From contig NZ_FMYH01000001.1 in NCBI RefSeq assembly GCF_900096585.1, forward strand, positions 868,001 to 932,000: DNA of 64,000 bases, given 5' to 3'. Positions 17,956 through 27,260 of this stretch are shown here, piece after piece; within the stretch, counting starts at the first letter, position 1, and each line of letters opens with the position of its first letter. The notes under the pieces were generated by a model that saw only the letters and a program-made list of their open reading frames with translations, ran no database searches and was not told the DNA's origin. The DNA comes from Sanguibacter gelidistatuariae. GTDB lineage: Bacteria > Actinomycetota > Actinomycetes > Actinomycetales > Cellulomonadaceae. The translations under genes were made by a program, and so were the position numbers.

Positions 17956-18837
17956 TCAGGCGGGTTCTCCGGTCACGTAGCCGAGCATCGCCTTGAGGTC
18001 TTCCAGCCGGGTGGTAAAGGCCCCGTTCTGCGGGTCGAAGTGGACGAGCTTGACCCCGGCGGCGGTGAAGTTGGCCAGTGCGGCTGCGGCCGCGTGCGCC
18101 GGCATGCCCAGCACCTGGTCGGCGTTCTCCAGGTTCTGTGACTGGGCGAAGTGCGCGGCCCGTGCGGGGGTGGAGAACGCCAGGATGGCCGGTCCCAGGT
18201 CCATCGTGATCGCGTACGGGTTGAACTGCTCCGCCCCGCCGCGCGGGATGAAGAACCAGTTGTCGAGCGCGAAGACCTCACGCCACATGGCGGACTGGGC
18301 AGCGTTCTCGGTCGGCTTGTCCCGGGCGATCACCGCCAGGCGGTCGAGGATCGTCTCCTCGGCAGGGTCGAGGGACATGTTCGAGCGCTGCGCCGCGTTC
18401 TGCGCGTTGAGCCGGGCCAGATCGCTCGCGAGGGTCTGGACCACCTCGGGTGGTGCACCGAACGGCGCGTCCTCGATGTTGAAGACGAGCAGGTCGACCC
18501 CAGCGGTCGTGAGCTGCCCGGCGGCCGTGAGCATCTGGGCGGGGGGAGAGGCGAACACCTTGTTCGCCCCACCCCGCCCGCCGTCGGCGAAGGCGATGGC
18601 CCGCTTGATGTCGGTGAAGACGGGGACCGCGGACTTGCCGTTGAACGTCACCATCCCCGGGCGCAGCACCTCGGAGTCGTCGCGGACGAAGAACCACCGG
18701 TCGAGGTCGAGCACCACCCGCCACAGCGCACCCCACTGGATCTGGCTTTCCTCCGGCGAGGCATCCTCGCGGACCTGGACCGCTGCTCTGGCGAGCTCGT
18801 CGATGACAGCGGGGTCCGAGACGTTCGTTTCAGTCAT
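17956..18837 (-). CDS. Tandem SseB-like domain protein
   Basis: A 293-residue cytoplasmic protein made of two homologous halves. Each half has W-R-V/E-V-x-A/D-L-D-x-W-F-F (VVLDLDRWFFVR and VFALDNWFFIP). Each then has a strand ending in TFNGKSAVPVFTDIKRA or its counterpart GPAILAFSTPARA, and finishes with a TTAGVDLLVFN or TAAGVKLVHFD strand. This resembles the SseB N-terminal domain family, whose role is poorly defined. The start was placed at ATG 18837. The stop is shared with a convergent terminator. It follows acs on the same strand with an overlap-free gap of 7 bases, so co-transcription with acs is plausible. Function not assigned. Confidence 0.7.
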   Translation of the reverse strand: MTETNVSDPAVIDELARAAVQVREDASPEESQIQWGALWRVVLDLDRWFFVRDDSEVLRPGMVTFNGKSAVPVFTDIKRAIAFADGGRGGANKVFASPPAQMLTAAGQLTTAGVDLLVFNIEDAPFGAPPEVVQTLASDLARLNAQNAAQRSNMSLDPAEETILDRLAVIARDKPTENAAQSAMWREVFALDNWFFIPRGGAEQFNPYAITMDLGPAILAFSTPARAAHFAQSQNLENADQVLGMPAHAAAAALANFTAAGVKLVHFDPQNGAFTTRLEDLKAMLGYVTGEPA

Positions 18838-18844
18838 GCACCAA

Positions 18845-20845
18845 TCATCCCTCAGACGAGGGCGCCGGTGCGGCAAGGCCGCTCGAGATGAGAGCCATGA
18901 CCGAGGAGTCGGCCAGGGTCGAGGCGTCGCCGACCACGCGGTTCTCCGCGACGTCACGGAGCAGGCGTCGCATGATCTTCCCCGACCTCGTCTTGGGAAG
19001 CTCGGAGACGACGAGGATCCGGCGCGGCTTGGCGATCGGGCCGATCTCCTTGGCGACGTGGTTGCGCAGGAGAGCCTGGACCGCCTCGGGGTCGGCATCC
19101 TTGGCGAAGGACGACCGCAGAATGACGAATGCCACGACGGACTGGCCGGTCAGCTCGTCCGCCGCGCCCACCACGGCGGCCTCGGCGACCATCTCGTGCG
19201 AGACGAGCGCCGACTCGATCTCGGTCGTGGACAGCCGGTGACCCGAGACGTTCATGACGTCGTCAACCCGGCCGAGCAGCCAGATGTCACCGTCCTCGTC
19301 CTTCTTGGCGCCGTCACCGGCGAAGTAGATCCCCTTGAACCGGGACCAGTAGGTGTCCTTGAACCGCTCCAGGTCACCCCAGATCCCGCGCAGCATGGCT
19401 GGCCACGGCTGGGTGAGCACCAGGTAGCCGCCGCCGCCGTCGGGAACCGGGTTGGCGTCGTCGTCCACCACATCGGCGATGATTCCGGGCAGCGGGGTCT
19501 GGGCTGAGCCGGGCTTGGTCGCGGTGACGCCGGGCAGCGGCGAGATCATGATCGCGCCGGTCTCGGTCTGCCACCAGGTGTCCACGATCGGGGCCTTGTC
19601 ACCACCGATGACCCGGCGGTACCACATCCACGCCTCGGGGTTGATCGGTTCGCCGACCGAGCCGAGCACGCGCAGGGAGGTGAGGTCGTACTTGCCGGGG
19701 ATCTCGTCGCCCCACTTCATGCAGGTGCGGATCGCGGTCGGGGCGGTGTAGAGGATCGAGACCTTGTACTTCTCGACGATCTCCCACCAGCGGCCCTGGT
19801 GCGGGGAATCGGGGGTGCCCTCATAGATGACCTGCGTCGCACCGTTGACCAGCGGGCCGTAGACGACGTACGTGTGCCCGGTGACCCAGCCGATGTCGGC
19901 CGTGCACCAGTAGACGTCGGTGTCGGCCTTGAGGTCGAAGACGTACTTGTGGGTGTACGCGGCCTGGGTGAGGTAGCCGCCGGTCGTGTGCAGGATGCCC
20001 TTGGGCTTCCCGGTCGTGCCGGAGGTGTAGAGGATGAACAGCGGGTGCTCGGCGTCGACCCACACGGGGGTGTGCTGCACATCGGCCGCCTCGAGCGCCT
20101 CGTGCCACCAGATGTCGCGCCCGGGCGTCCACGCGACATCCTGGCCGGTGCGGCGGACCACGAGCACGTGCTCGATGCTCGACGCCGGAGCGCCCTCGCG
20201 CGGGGCGATCGCCTCGTCGACGGCGGGCTTGAGCGCGGAGGCCGATCCGCGACGGTAGCCGCCGTCGGAGGTGATGACGACCTTGGCCTCGGCGTCGGCG
20301 ATGCGACTGCGCAGCGCGTCGGCGGAGAACCCGCCGAAGACGACCGAGTGCGGGGCGCCGATCCGGGCGCAGGCGAGCATCGCGACGACGGACTCGACGA
20401 GCATCGGCAGGTAGATGACCACGCGGTCGCCCTTGGCCACGCCGAGGGAGGAGAGCACGTTGGCCGCGCGGGAGACCTCGCGCTGGAGTTCGGCGTAGGT
20501 GACCGTGCGGGTGTCGCCGGGCTCGCCCTCGAACTGGAGGGCGACGCGGTCGCCGCGGCCCTCCACGACGTGGCGGTCGACCGCGTTGTAGGCGGCGTTG
20601 AGCGTGCCGTCGGCGAACCACCGTGCGACCGGGGCGTCGGACCAGTCGAGGGTCTGGGTGAAGGGGGTCTTCCACGTCACGAGCTCCTTCGCCTGCTCGG
20701 CCCAGAAGCCGAGGTGGTCGGCGGCGGCGCGCTCGTACAGCTCGGGCTGGGCGTTGGCCTGCGCGGCGAAGGCATCGCTCGGTGGGAAGGTCCGGGTCTC
20801 GTGGAGAAGGTTCTCCAGTCCTGTGGGCTGGTTGTCCTGTGGCAC
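18845..20845 (-). CDS. acs: Acetyl-CoA synthetase
   Basis: Activates acetate to acetyl-CoA through acetyl-AMP. The 666-residue length matches the family. Diagnostic motifs are [18 protein letters not shown] (P-loop), the [17 protein letters not shown] block, [17 protein letters not shown], and the regulatory lysine in [15 protein letters not shown], which is the site of reversible acetylation in this family. The GTG start is preceded at 6 bases by GGAGG, which decides the start over upstream alternatives. Acetate activation here fits alongside malic enzyme and the formate/nitrite channel nearby. Confidence 0.96.
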   Translation of the reverse strand: MPQDNQPTGLENLLHETRTFPPSDAFAAQANAQPELYERAAADHLGFWAEQAKELVTWKTPFTQTLDWSDAPVARWFADGTLNAAYNAVDRHVVEGRGDRVALQFEGEPGDTRTVTYAELQREVSRAANVLSSLGVAKGDRVVIYLPMLVESVVAMLACARIGAPHSVVFGGFSADALRSRIADAEAKVVITSDGGYRRGSASALKPAVDEAIAPREGAPASSIEHVLVVRRTGQDVAWTPGRDIWWHEALEAADVQHTPVWVDAEHPLFILYTSGTTGKPKGILHTTGGYLTQAAYTHKYVFDLKADTDVYWCTADIGWVTGHTYVVYGPLVNGATQVIYEGTPDSPHQGRWWEIVEKYKVSILYTAPTAIRTCMKWGDEIPGKYDLTSLRVLGSVGEPINPEAWMWYRRVIGGDKAPIVDTWWQTETGAIMISPLPGVTATKPGSAQTPLPGIIADVVDDDANPVPDGGGGYLVLTQPWPAMLRGIWGDLERFKDTYWSRFKGIYFAGDGAKKDEDGDIWLLGRVDDVMNVSGHRLSTTEIESALVSHEMVAEAAVVGAADELTGQSVVAFVILRSSFAKDADPEAVQALLRNHVAKEIGPIAKPRRILVVSELPKTRSGKIMRRLLRDVAENRVVGDASTLADSSVMALISSGLAAPAPSSEG

Positions 20846-21026
20846 GACTACCTCCGGTACGCATCGTCTCTGTTGCGGGTAGGACCTACGTCCCACCTGG
20901 AGTCTAATGTGCCCTGGCCCACAGCTGAGGACACCGAACAAACTCCGGGCGGATCTGTCTGAAAACCCTCGTGGAGGCCTCCCGGGCGTGGACCTGGCGC
21001 GGGTCGGGGGAATACCCCGCATGGAT

Positions 21027-21058
21027 ATGGCCGCTCTCCCGTGCGGGAGAGCGGCCAT
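21027..21058. terminator. Perfect 15-base-pair hairpin after the FNT gene
   Basis: Arms 21027-21041 and 21044-21058 are exact reverse complements (ATGGCCGCTCTCCCG and its partner) with a 2-base loop; 14 pairs with a 4-base loop is the realistic fold. It lies 63 bases past the stop of the formate/nitrite channel gene and upstream of acs, so it most likely ends the channel transcript. No U-tract is evident. Confidence 0.7.
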
Positions 21059-21120
21059 GTCTAGGGGCATTGAGGTCAGGCTCAGTGGCCGGAGCGGCTC
21101 ACCGCGATGGTGCGATGACC

Positions 21121-22080
21121 TCAGGTGCGCGCGGCGGTCTCCGCTTCGAGGGCGACAACGGGGAGACCTGGGGATGTGCGTGCGGCGGGGTCCGCGGCGT
21201 CGGCCGTGGCGACGGTGTGTGAGGCGGTGCTCGCGGCGGGGGCGGAGACGACGACCGGGAGCGCGGGAACGGCGTCGGGCATCGTCGGCGCGGCAGGGAG
21301 CGCCGGGCGCAGCGGGCCGGCCACGACCGCGTAGCCCAAGCCCACGATCAGGCCGCCGCCGACGAGGTTCCCCAGCCCGACGACGCTCATGTTGCGGGCG
21401 AACTCACCCCACGTAGCCCCAGGGATGCCGCCGATCAGGCCCAGGCCGAAGGTGGTCATGTTCGCGACCACGTGCTCGAAGCCGGAGGTGATGAAGGCGA
21501 GCAGGCACCAGAAGATGACGGCCAGCTTGGCGCCCTCGGAGGTCAGGCGGACCGCGGACCAGGCGGCCAGGCAGACGAGGACGTTGCACAGGATCGCGCG
21601 GAAGAACAGCTCGGAGGTGCTCTCGCTGCCCTTCGCCTGGAGCATGCTGGCGATCATCTTGCCGCCGGGGGTCTCGGGGCCGAGCACTCCGGAGTAGTGG
21701 ACCAGCGCGGCAAAGACGAATGACCCGGCGATGTTCATCACGAAGCAGAACAGCAGCGTCACCCCGCCCTCGCGCCAGGAGATGCGGCCCCCGATCGCGC
21801 CCTGGGTGAGGGTCATCATGTTGGAGGTCGCGAGTTCTCCGCCGGCGATGATCACGAGGGTCAGGGCGACTCCGAAGACCAGCCCGGAGATCAGCTTGGT
21901 CGCGGGCGAGCCTGCGGCGAGGAAGGGACCGGCCGCGGAGGCCAGCAGGACGACCGCCACCCCGATGTACGCCCCGGCGAGCATCGACTGCACGGCGTAG
22001 GCGACCGGGCGGCGGGTCGAGTCGACCTTGGTGCGGGCCGCGGCCCGCTGGTATTCCATGGCTTCTGGGATGGTCAGCAC
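21121..22080 (-). CDS. Formate/nitrite transporter (FNT) family channel
   Basis: Pentameric membrane channel family for small monovalent anions such as formate, nitrite or acetate. Six membrane segments are visible in about the first 250 residues. Conserved features are [10 protein letters not shown] in helix 2, [19 protein letters not shown] in the region of helices 4-5, and the GNLVGGGL motif before the last helix. The first residues ([11 protein letters not shown]) resemble the usual FNT N-terminus. The last 65 residues form an Ala/Pro/Val-rich tail not normally found in FocA or NirC. Substrate cannot be fixed from sequence; acs next door makes an acetate or formate role plausible. Confidence 0.88.
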   Translation of the reverse strand: MLTIPEAMEYQRAAARTKVDSTRRPVAYAVQSMLAGAYIGVAVVLLASAAGPFLAAGSPATKLISGLVFGVALTLVIIAGGELATSNMMTLTQGAIGGRISWREGGVTLLFCFVMNIAGSFVFAALVHYSGVLGPETPGGKMIASMLQAKGSESTSELFFRAILCNVLVCLAAWSAVRLTSEGAKLAVIFWCLLAFITSGFEHVVANMTTFGLGLIGGIPGATWGEFARNMSVVGLGNLVGGGLIVGLGYAVVAGPLRPALPAAPTMPDAVPALPVVVSAPAASTASHTVATADAADPAARTSPGLPVVALEAETAART

Positions 22081-22259
22081 CCACTAAGCATCAAGGAGCC
22101 CTACCTGCAAATCGTGGGACCAATGACCCGACGCCGTCGCTGACGGGTCAAAGCCCTGTGTGCTGGCACACGTTCGGGCCCCCGTCCCGACGTCGTCCCG
22201 ACATCCGGACCGGTGTCCACGCCGGGAATGTCGCTCCCGGGCGTGCGGTTGGACGTGGC

Positions 22260-23339
22260 ATGACCCACCCCCTGCTCTTCGAGCCGCTGACACTGCGCGG
22301 CCTGACCATCCCCAACCGCATCTGGCTGGCGCCGATGTGCCAGTACTCGGCCGTGGACGGCCTGCCCGGCCACTGGCACCTCGTGCACCTGGGAGCCCGC
22401 GCGCAGGGCGGGTTCGGGCTGGTCCTCACCGAGGCCGCCGCCGTCGTCCCCGAGGGGCGGATCTCCCCGCAGGATGCCGGGATCTGGTCCGACGAGCAGG
22501 CCCAGGCATGGGCGCCGATCGTCGACTTCGTCCGCGCCCAGGGTGCCGCGATCGGCGTGCAGCTCGCCCACGCCGGCCGCAAGGCCTCCACCTTCCGCCC
22601 GTGGTCGCCCGTCCAGGGCTCCGTCCCGCTGCCCGACGGCGGCTGGGAGACCGCAGGCCCCTCGCCCGAGGCGTTCCCCGGCTACGTCGCCCCGCGCGAG
22701 CTCACCCTCGCCGAGATTGCCGACGTCCCCGCGGCCTTCGCCGCCGCGGCCCGGCGCGCGGACGCGGCCGGCTTCGACGTCGTCGAGATCCACGCCGCGC
22801 ACGGATACCTGCTGCACCAGTTCCTCTCCCCGTTGTCGAACACCCGCACCGATGCCTACGGCGGGTCGCTCGAGAACCGGGCCCGGCTGCTCGTGGAGAC
22901 CGCTGACGCCGTCCGCGCGGTGTGGCCGGAGTCCAAGCCGCTGTTCGTGCGAGTTTCGGCGACCGACTGGCTGCCCGGCGGGCTCACGGTCGACGACGTG
23001 GCGCAGCTCGCCAAGGTCCTCGGCGGGCACGGGGTCGACCTGATCGACGTGTCCTCCGGCGGCAACGCCCCTGCGCAGATCCCCGTCGGCCCCGGCTACC
23101 AGGTGCCGGCCGCCCGCGACGTCCGCGGCGTGGCCGGTGTGCCGGTCAGCGCCGTCGGGCTGATCACCGACCCGGTCCAGGCCGAGCAGGTGCTCCTCGA
23201 CGGCTCGGCCGACGCGATCATGCTCGGCCGCGAGGGCCTGCGCGACCCGCACTGGCCGCTGCGCGCCGCCCACGCCCTCGGCCTGCCCGACGACGAGGCC
23301 CGCTGGCCTGCGCAGTACGTGCGGGCAGCCTGGCGGTAG
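22260..23339 (+). CDS. NADH:flavin oxidoreductase, old yellow enzyme (YqjM class)
   Basis: FMN-dependent ene-reductase of 359 residues. The N-terminus LTIPNRIWLAPMCQYSA carries the Cys typical of the YqjM-type class. Other marks are QLAHAGRKAS (active-site His), the HAAHGYLLHQFLSPLSN block, RTDAYGGSLENRARLL, and the C-terminal AIMLGREGLRDPHW FMN-phosphate site. Physiological substrates are usually electrophilic enones; none is indicated by context. ATG 22260 with GGACG upstream. Divergent from the FNT channel across 179 bases. No operon partner is certain, although the AAA ATPase gene follows on the same strand after 106 bases. Confidence 0.9.
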   Translation: MTHPLLFEPLTLRGLTIPNRIWLAPMCQYSAVDGLPGHWHLVHLGARAQGGFGLVLTEAAAVVPEGRISPQDAGIWSDEQAQAWAPIVDFVRAQGAAIGVQLAHAGRKASTFRPWSPVQGSVPLPDGGWETAGPSPEAFPGYVAPRELTLAEIADVPAAFAAAARRADAAGFDVVEIHAAHGYLLHQFLSPLSNTRTDAYGGSLENRARLLVETADAVRAVWPESKPLFVRVSATDWLPGGLTVDDVAQLAKVLGGHGVDLIDVSSGGNAPAQIPVGPGYQVPAARDVRGVAGVPVSAVGLITDPVQAEQVLLDGSADAIMLGREGLRDPHWPLRAAHALGLPDDEARWPAQYVRAAWR

Positions 23340-23445
23340 GAGCCCGGCCCCGCGTCGTCTCGCCGTGCGAAGGCCCGCGACGGGGATGGAAGGCGCGCGA
23401 GACGGCGATGCCGCTGGTGCGGTCGTCGGCCTGTCAGGATGGGGC

Positions 23446-24168
23446 ATGAGCATCGACAGCGTCCCGATCCGCCGGATCGTCGACCATCCGCTGGTCCCCA
23501 TGCCGCGCGGGGACTGGCCGGCCACGCTCGCCCCGGTGGCCCAGATCCTGGACGCCGGGCTCGAGCTCGGCCCGGCGACCGTGCTCGTGGGGGAGAACGG
23601 GTCCGGCAAGTCCACCCTCGTGGAGGCCGTGGCCGCCGCCTACGGGCTCTCGCCCGAGGGCGGGTCGACCGGGGCGATGCACTCCACCAGGGTCAGCGAG
23701 TCCGTCCTCGGAGAGCACCTCGGGATCGAGCGTGACATCGGGGCCACCCGGCGCGGGTACTTCCTGCGGGCCGAGACGATGCACGGGCTGTTCACATACC
23801 TTGAGGAGAACCCGTCATCGTCCCGTCCGGACATGAGCTTCCACGAGGTCTCCCACGGGGAGTCCTTCCTCGACCTGATCGTCGACCGCTTCAAGAGGCA
23901 GGGGCTGTGGTTGCTCGACGAGCCGGAGTCCGCTCTGTCGTTCTCCGGTTGTCTCTCGCTGCTCGGGATCCTCAAGGACAAGCTCGCCGAAGGAGGGTCC
24001 CAGGTGATCCTGTCGACCCACTCTCCCCTCCTTGCGGCGCTGCCCGGCGCGACGATCTACGAGGTCGGCGACTGGGGACTGCGCGAGACCGCATGGGAAG
24101 ACCTCGAGCTCGTGCGCAGCTGGCGGTCCTTCCTCGACGCGCCGGGGCGGTTCCTGCGCCACCTGTGA
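23446..24168 (+). CDS. Stand-alone AAA-type ATPase (SMC/RecF-like)
   Basis: A 240-residue P-loop ATPase. Walker A is GENGSGKST (residues 49-57). An FHEVSHGESFLDLI block acts as the signature-like motif. Walker B is LWLLDEPESALSF and the D-loop/switch is VILSTHSPLLAALPG. It is compact, without the coiled coil of SMC proteins. Such single-gene 'AAA family ATPase' proteins are common in actinobacteria and of unknown role; some belong to phage defence, but no toxin or nuclease partner adjoins it here. The ATG is preceded by AGGATGGGG. A terminator separates it from the convergent malic enzyme gene. Confidence 0.8.
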   Translation: MSIDSVPIRRIVDHPLVPMPRGDWPATLAPVAQILDAGLELGPATVLVGENGSGKSTLVEAVAAAYGLSPEGGSTGAMHSTRVSESVLGEHLGIERDIGATRRGYFLRAETMHGLFTYLEENPSSSRPDMSFHEVSHGESFLDLIVDRFKRQGLWLLDEPESALSFSGCLSLLGILKDKLAEGGSQVILSTHSPLLAALPGATIYEVGDWGLRETAWEDLELVRSWRSFLDAPGRFLRHL

Positions 24169-24186
24169 GCCGGAGGCCTGGGAGGT

Positions 24187-24223
24187 GGTCGGCAGGGCGG
24201 AGGCCGGCCGCAGTCGGCCGACC
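24187..24223. terminator. Shared terminator between ATPase and malic enzyme genes
   Basis: Inverted repeat GGTCGGC (24187-24193) and GCCGACC (24217-24223), with the self-complementary GGCCGGCC between them. It occupies the 63-base gap between two convergent genes, where a bidirectional terminator would be expected. The stem is short, so support is moderate. Confidence 0.45.
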
Positions 24224-24231
24224 GCGCCAAC

Positions 24232-25617
24232 TCAGGCGCGTGCGGCGGCCTCGACCGCCGCGGCCACAAGCGTGGTCACCTGCGGGTTGAAGACGCTCGG
24301 GATGATGTACGTCGGGTTGAGCTCGTCGTCGCTGATCACCGCGGCGAGGGCCTGGGCCGCCGCGAGGAGCAGTGCGTCGGTCACCTTGTTGGACTGGGCA
24401 TCGAGCAGCCCGCGGAACACACCCGGGAACGCCAGGACGTTGTTGATCTGGTTGGCGAAGTCGCTGCGCCCGGTCCCCACGATCTCCGCGAACTGCGCCG
24501 CGTCGTCGGGATCGATCTCCGGCTCGGGGTTGGCCATCGCGAAGACGATGGACCGCGGGGCCATCGTGGCGACGTCGGCCCCGGAGATGATGTGCGGAGC
24601 CGAGACGCCGATGAACACGTCCGCCCCGGCCATCGCGGCGCGTAGCGTGCCGGTGACCCCGCGCGGGTTGGTGTGCTCGGCGGTCCAGGCGAGGTCGGGG
24701 GTGAGCCCCGCGCGCCCGCGACTGACGACCCCGTCGATGTCGGCGACCACGACGTCGACGGCGCCCGCTGCGAGGAGCAGCTTGAGCACCGCGGTCCCCG
24801 CCGCGCCCGCCCCGGAGAGCACGATGCGCACCCCGGCGATGGTCTTGCCCACCACCTTGAGCGCGTTGGTCAGGGCGGCGAGCGCGACGATCGCGGTGCC
24901 GTGCTGGTCGTCGTGGAAGACCGGGATGTCGAGCTCGGCCCGCAGCCGGCGCTCGATCTCGAAGCACCTCGGCGCGGAGATGTCCTCGAGGTTGATGCCC
25001 GCGAAGACCGGCGCGATCGCCTTGACGGTCGCCACGATCTGGTCGACGTCGGTCGTGTCGAGGGCGATCGGGAAGGCGTCGATCCCGGCGAAGCGCTTGA
25101 ACAGCGCGGCCTTGCCCTCCATGACGGGCAGCGAGGCGAGCGGCCCGATGTCCCCCAGGCCGAGCACGGCCGTGCCGTCGGTGACGACCGCGATCGTGTT
25201 GCGCTTGATGGTCAGCCGGCGGGCATCGGCGGGATTCGCCGCGATCGCCTCGCAGACCCGGGCGACGCCCGGGGTGTAGATCATCGACAGGTCGTCGCGG
25301 TTGCGGATGGGGACCTTCGACTCGATGCGCAGCTTCCCGCCCAGGTGCAGCAGGAACGTCCGGTCGCTCACCGGCCCGACGACCACGCCGGCGAGGGCCT
25401 TGAGATGGGCGACGATGTCTTCCGCGTGGCCGTCCCCGCGGGTCGCGCACGTCACGTCGACCGTGATGCGCTCGTGCCCGGAGGCGGTGACGTCCAGGGC
25501 GGTGACGATCCCGCCGGTCTCCTCGATCGCGGTGGTGAGCTCGCTCACCGCGGTGGGCCGAGCCTCGACCTCGAGGCGGATCGTGATCGAGGAGGACACG
25601 CTCGGCACTGTCGTCAT
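24232..25617 (-). CDS. NAD(P)-dependent malic enzyme with N-terminal ACT domain
   Basis: Oxidative decarboxylation of malate to pyruvate. The first 80 residues form an ACT-like domain ([20 protein letters not shown]) that probably senses an effector. Catalytic motifs follow: [47 protein letters not shown], the metal site in [11 protein letters not shown], and the nucleotide loop [16 protein letters not shown]. Length (461 residues) fits the short bacterial class. ATG 25617 is used; a GTG two codons upstream is also possible. No ribosome site is obvious. Confidence 0.92.
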   Translation of the reverse strand: MTTVPSVSSSITIRLEVEARPTAVSELTTAIEETGGIVTALDVTASGHERITVDVTCATRGDGHAEDIVAHLKALAGVVVGPVSDRTFLLHLGGKLRIESKVPIRNRDDLSMIYTPGVARVCEAIAANPADARRLTIKRNTIAVVTDGTAVLGLGDIGPLASLPVMEGKAALFKRFAGIDAFPIALDTTDVDQIVATVKAIAPVFAGINLEDISAPRCFEIERRLRAELDIPVFHDDQHGTAIVALAALTNALKVVGKTIAGVRIVLSGAGAAGTAVLKLLLAAGAVDVVVADIDGVVSRGRAGLTPDLAWTAEHTNPRGVTGTLRAAMAGADVFIGVSAPHIISGADVATMAPRSIVFAMANPEPEIDPDDAAQFAEIVGTGRSDFANQINNVLAFPGVFRGLLDAQSNKVTDALLLAAAQALAAVISDDELNPTYIIPSVFNPQVTTLVAAAVEAAARA

Positions 25618-25721
25618 GACCACACACTAGTGATCGAGGCCGGTGGCACAACCGGGCGCCGCGGTGTGCGAGCCCCGGTCGCGCCACCCCGCCCCGGTTG
25701 CGTCGCCCCACCCCACCTCCG

Positions 25722-25828
25722 GTCGCCGAACTCGTGAATGCGTCGCCGAACTCGTGAGCCACGGGTCGATCGGGCGGCGCGACGGCCGTCGCTCACGAGT
25801 TCGACGAGCGGTTCACGAGTTCGGCGGG
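25722..25828. repeat. Nested inverted repeats with two direct copies
   Basis: The 16-base sequence GTCGCCGAACTCGTGA occurs at 25722-25737 and again at 25742-25757. Each has an inverted partner downstream: CGCCGAACTCGTGAA (25724-25738) pairs with 25812-25826, and CGAACTCGTGAGC (25747-25759) pairs with 25791-25803. The two stems nest in each other. The element lies between the 3' end of the sugar-importer operon and the 5' end of the malic enzyme gene. It may be a terminator for the importer, a regulatory site, or a REP-like dispersed repeat. Confidence 0.7.
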
Positions 25829-25847
25829 GAGCGGGAGGGTCAGCGGG

Positions 25848-27221
25848 TTACTTGATTGCTGTGTTGGCGGCCTCCTGGGCCTGGGAGAGGCCGGTCGCGA
25901 CGTCGAGGCGGCCGAGGAAGACCTCCTTGAGGACCTCCGCTGCGGCGTTCGCCCCTGGGCCGGCCTCGGCTCCGTGCGGTGCACCGATCGTGGCGCCCTC
26001 AGCCGCGTCGAGGAAGGGCGTGACGTCCACGCCCTGTCCAGCCCAGTAGTCGAGGTAGGCCTGCTGCGCGCCGGTGACGGCGGGGAAGGCACTGCCGTCG
26101 GCCGCGATGTAGGAGGCACCCTCGTCCGAGCCGATCCACGCGAGGACCTTGGTCACGGCGTCCTTGTGGTCGCTGGCCGAGCTTGCTGCGGCGATGATCC
26201 CGTTGGCGACCGTGACGGATCCCGCGGGGCCCTGCGGGACGGTGGTCAGCCCCCAGGTGAAGTCGGCGCCGTCGCGCACGTTGGCGAGGTTGTACGTGCC
26301 GGACTGGAAGATCGCGAGCTTGCCCTGGAGGAACTGGTCACGGCTGAAGTCGCCGTTGTCGTTGGTGTCCGCCGCGGACGGGGAGACGTGGTGGGCGTTG
26401 ATGAGATCGACGACGTACTGGATGGCTTCGACCGACTTGGGGTCGTCCGCGAAGACGTACGCGTCGCTGTCGCTGGCCTGCCAGGCTCCTCCGTTCGATC
26501 CGACGAAGGGGTAGTAGATGGCCTGGAGGTCGAGTCCGGCGTTGTAGCCGAACTGGGAGATCGCGCTCGCGTCGAAGGCCGGATCGGCGGCCGTGTGACC
26601 CGAGGAGTCGAGCGTGAGGGCCTGCAGCGCGGGCAGCAGGGTGTCCTGCGGGCCTGCCCCGGGAACCCAGGAGAGACCGGCGAGGTCTGCGGGGTCGATC
26701 CCTGCGGCGTCGAGCAGGTCGGCGTTGTAGAAGACGCCGTTCGCGTCGGAGAGCTGGGGCACACCCCAGAGCGAGCCGCCGATCGTGTACTGGTCGACGA
26801 CGGACGCCTGCCACCCGTCGGATGCGGAGCCGAGGGCATCGGTGATATCGACGAGCTGGCCGGCGGCGGCATACCTGGCGACGTTGGATGAGTTGAGCCA
26901 GAAGATGTCGTCGATCGTCCCGGCGCCGACGTCGATCGGCAGCTGGTCCCAGTAGCTGGCCCACGGCACGACGTTCACGTCGACCGTGATGTCGGGGTTC
27001 TGCGCGGTGAACGCCGCGAAAGACTTCTCGTAGGCCTTGGCGACCTGCTCGTCCCACAGCCGGAACGTCACCGTCGTGGTGCCCGAGTCGTCGGCGGCGG
27101 CCGACGAGCCGTCCCCCGACGGTGAGCAGGCCGCCAGCAGCGCGGCCGCCGCGAGGAGGCTCGTTCCCCGCACGAGGCGGCTGTGGCGGGTGGTGGGCGG
27201 GGTGGGGCGATGGATGCTCAT
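25848..27221 (-). CDS. Sugar ABC transporter substrate-binding lipoprotein
   Basis: Family 1 extracellular solute-binding protein of 457 residues. The signal peptide ends in the lipobox LAAC (Cys32). Mature parts show the MalE-like pattern: TVTFRLWDEQVAKAYEKSF, the substrate-site strand IDDIFWLNSSNVARYAAAG, WGVPQLSDANGVFYNADLL and FLQGKLAIFQSGTYNL. AGGAGA lies 8 bases upstream of ATG. It is the last gene of a three-gene operon (permease, permease, binding protein), an order opposite to the usual one. It captures a sugar or oligosaccharide outside the cell; the ligand is not identifiable. Probably CUT1 type. Confidence 0.9.
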   Translation of the reverse strand: MSIHRPTPPTTRHSRLVRGTSLLAAAALLAACSPSGDGSSAAADDSGTTTVTFRLWDEQVAKAYEKSFAAFTAQNPDITVDVNVVPWASYWDQLPIDVGAGTIDDIFWLNSSNVARYAAAGQLVDITDALGSASDGWQASVVDQYTIGGSLWGVPQLSDANGVFYNADLLDAAGIDPADLAGLSWVPGAGPQDTLLPALQALTLDSSGHTAADPAFDASAISQFGYNAGLDLQAIYYPFVGSNGGAWQASDSDAYVFADDPKSVEAIQYVVDLINAHHVSPSAADTNDNGDFSRDQFLQGKLAIFQSGTYNLANVRDGADFTWGLTTVPQGPAGSVTVANGIIAAASSASDHKDAVTKVLAWIGSDEGASYIAADGSAFPAVTGAQQAYLDYWAGQGVDVTPFLDAAEGATIGAPHGAEAGPGANAAAEVLKEVFLGRLDVATGLSQAQEAANTAIK

Positions 27222-27260
27222 CGTCGGTTCTCCTGAGTGGTGGATGGATGGGTGGGGGGG

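Noticed and set aside
23446-24168. Phage-defence system around the solitary AAA ATPase
   Set aside because: Flanking genes are an old yellow enzyme and malic enzyme; no nuclease, toxin or reverse transcriptase adjoins it.
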